Source: Methylotenera_A sp049687015 (GTDB taxonomy: Bacteria > Pseudomonadota > Gammaproteobacteria > Burkholderiales > Methylophilaceae). From it: a DNA stretch of 58,297 nucleotides. The stretch covers positions 1-58,297 of the forward strand of contig JBAVIP010000002.1 of NCBI GenBank assembly GCA_049687015.1. The letters run 5' to 3'. Positions 56,913 to 58,297 of this stretch are shown in pieces (the first letter of the stretch is position 1; each line of letters opens with the position of its first letter). The notes beneath the pieces were generated by a model, which worked only from the letters and a program-made list of their open reading frames with translations, did not search any database and was not told the origin of the DNA. The translations under genes were made by a program, and so were the position numbers.

Positions 56913-58157
56913 TTAGTTTTTGATTTGGTAAAGATGGCGGAGTAGCGCTTCTAGCTTCACATGCTCGTCGCCATGCGACTGGTGCAACGCATGGCTGGGG
57001 GCATGCAGGAATTTATTGGTGAGCGCATTGCTTAAAGCTTCCAGCGCTTTTTCCGGGCTTTCGCCTTTTTGAATGAGTTTGAGTGCCTTTTCAAGTTCTG
57101 CTTGGCGTGTAGCTTCGGCCTGGTCGCGTAGGGCTTTGATGGTAGGCACAGAATCGCGCTTTTTAAGCCAGTGCATAAAGGTTTCAACGCGTGCCTCTAC
57201 TATCTTTTCGGCGCTCATTGCGGCTTCCTGGCGGTTCACCATGCCATCATTCACTACTTGTGCCAAGTCATCCACGGTATATAAAAATACATCGTCCAAT
57301 TCTGCGACTTCGGGCTCGATGTCGCGCGGCACGGCCAGGTCGACCATAAATATGGGGCGGTGGCGGCGAGCTTTGACAGCGCGCTCTACCATACCCAACC
57401 CGACAATCGGTAATTGGCTGGCGGTACTGGTAATGACGATATCAAAGTCGGCCAGATGGTCGGGTAAATCATGCAGTAAAATGGCTTTCCCGCCGATCTT
57501 TTCGGCCAAATCAGAGCCGCGTTCGAGGGTGCGGTTGGCCACAGTCAAGGATTTTGGTTTTTGTGCGGCAAAATGATCTGCGCAAAGTTCTATCATCTCG
57601 CCCGCGCCGATAAATAGCACATTTTGGTCGCTGATGCTGCCAAAAATACGCTGTGCCAGCTTAACGGCCGCGGCAGCCATCGAAATGGAACTGCTGCCAA
57701 TGTCTGTGTTGGTGCGTACTTCTTTGGCGACTTCAAACGTGCGCTGGAAAAGTTTATGCAGCAATGTGCCCAGCGTGCCCGCATCCTGCGCGATTTTGAC
57801 CGATTGCTTGAATTGCCCCAGAATCTGCGGTTCGCCCAGCACCATGCTATCGAGGCCGGAAGCCACGCGGAAAGCGTGTTTCACCGCATCTTGATTGCTT
57901 AGCGTGTAAGTGTAGGGTTGAACATTGTTTAAATCGAGGTGGTGATACTGTGCGAGCCAATTGACGATAGGCTCAGGCGCATTCGATTGCACGTAAATCT
58001 CCGTGCGGTTGCAGGTAGATAAAATCGCTGCTTCGGTGGCGTTTTTTTCGGTTAAATCGTTGAGCGCATGACGAATAATTTCGTTATTAAACGCCACGTG
58101 CTCGCGGATGGAAATAGGCGCGGTGTTGTGATTGACACCAATTGTATAAAGTTGCAT
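56913..58157 (-). CDS. hemA: Glutamyl-tRNA reductase
   Basis: The 414-residue NADPH enzyme reduces Glu-tRNA to glutamate-1-semialdehyde, the first step of C5 tetrapyrrole synthesis, needed for heme and cobalamin. Seen are the catalytic cysteine C49 in LSTCNRTEIYV, VASGLDSMVLGEPQILGQ, and the NADPH-binding region FIGAGEMIELCADHFA. The C-terminal dimerisation helix is intact. It heads the hemA-prfA cluster. Confidence 0.97.
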   Translation of the reverse strand: MQLYTIGVNHNTAPISIREHVAFNNEIIRHALNDLTEKNATEAAILSTCNRTEIYVQSNAPEPIVNWLAQYHHLDLNNVQPYTYTLSNQDAVKHAFRVASGLDSMVLGEPQILGQFKQSVKIAQDAGTLGTLLHKLFQRTFEVAKEVRTNTDIGSSSISMAAAAVKLAQRIFGSISDQNVLFIGAGEMIELCADHFAAQKPKSLTVANRTLERGSDLAEKIGGKAILLHDLPDHLADFDIVITSTASQLPIVGLGMVERAVKARRHRPIFMVDLAVPRDIEPEVAELDDVFLYTVDDLAQVVNDGMVNRQEAAMSAEKIVEARVETFMHWLKKRDSVPTIKALRDQAEATRQAELEKALKLIQKGESPEKALEALSNALTNKFLHAPSHALHQSHGDEHVKLEALLRHLYQIKN

Positions 58158-58258
58158 AAGCGTATTTTATCAACTCATTAATAAAGTTTTAAATGTTAAT
58201 GATATTAAATTAGGCATTGAGTAAAGAAATCTTCGAGATAGTCGGTAGCAATGAGTTG

Positions 58259-58297
58259 ATGAAATTACATCGTGTATTTTGGCTTATCGGCTTATCT
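58259..58297 (+). CDS. Start of a rightward gene (partial)
   Basis: From ATG 58259 the frame reads MKLHRVFWLIGLS to the window edge, which looks like a signal peptide start. In many betaproteobacteria the gene divergent from hemA is an exported TPR protein, so this is its likely identity, but 13 residues cannot prove it. Ten bases before, ATG 58251 is blocked by an immediate stop. Confidence 0.45.
   Translation, partial: MKLHRVFWLIGLS

Overview
The window looks like a chromosomal segment of a moderately AT-rich betaproteobacterium, most like the methylotrophic family Methylophilaceae (Methylotenera/Methylophilus type). This is an inference from gene content and order: gatCAB divergent from mreBCD-mrdAB-rlpA-dacC-ybeD-lipBA, the T. 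ferrooxidans-type GshA, cobalamin-dependent MetH, MetX-MetW, and hemA-prfA-prmC. No rRNA or other decisive marker is present.

Region 1 (1-3230) is the right end of an integrated mobile element. It carries a partial leftward gene, a small HUH-type replication endonuclease with an inverted-repeat-rich upstream region, two small genes (one a ribbon-helix-helix protein), a terminator, and a large serine recombinase. The element ends inside the Walker A codons of comM, and only the 3' part of comM (3232-4077) is in the window. The left end of the element and the 5' half of comM must lie upstream of position 1.

Region 2 (4124-16687) is mostly housekeeping: metH, mpl, a TonB-like protein coupled to a thioredoxin-like ferredoxin, a HIT protein, nadA, nudB, a tRNA-Thr(CGU) gene with a damaged acceptor stem, ispH, purU, two tiny exported peptides, lysA and lptM.

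Region 3 (16856-25013) is a type IV pilus minor pilin/tip operon: pilE-like pilin, fimT, pilV, pilW, pilX and a 1587-residue PilY1 with a duplicated inserted domain. It ends at a hairpin terminator.

Region 4 (25073-39105, all leftward) has mreBCD-mrdA-mrdB-rlpA-dacC-ybeD-lipB-lipA (cell elongation, then lipoate synthesis), followed by gshA-gshB-apbE-NusG_II-Gx, with a REP-like hairpin pair near the end.

Region 5 (39265-48563) has gatCAB, a DUF4124 protein, pyrE, xth, an M48-like protein whose HExxH motif reads RExxH, and a bufferin-type metallophore operon: BufA precursor with a lipobox, BufB MNIO/DUF692 enzyme, and BufC/DUF2063 partner. A hairpin with a U-run sits between bufA and bufB. A DUF1223 gene converges on this operon.

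Region 6 (48673-58297) has an AmpG-like permease, metW and metX, a gamma-carbonic-anhydrase-like protein head to head with metX over 21 bp, a HAD phosphatase, prmC, an unusual membrane TPR gene wedged between prmC and prfA, then prfA and hemA. A new rightward gene starts at the window end.

The most distinctive items are the comM-inserted serine-recombinase/HUH element, the bufferin operon with its attenuator-like junction, the two overlapping -10 elements that may give leaderless metX and carbonic anhydrase mRNAs, the probable M48 pseudo-protease, the degenerate tRNA-Thr, and the TPR insertion in the hemA-prfA-prmC cluster. No stretch over 300 bases lacks a gene. I see no CRISPR array, rRNA or complete insertion sequence.
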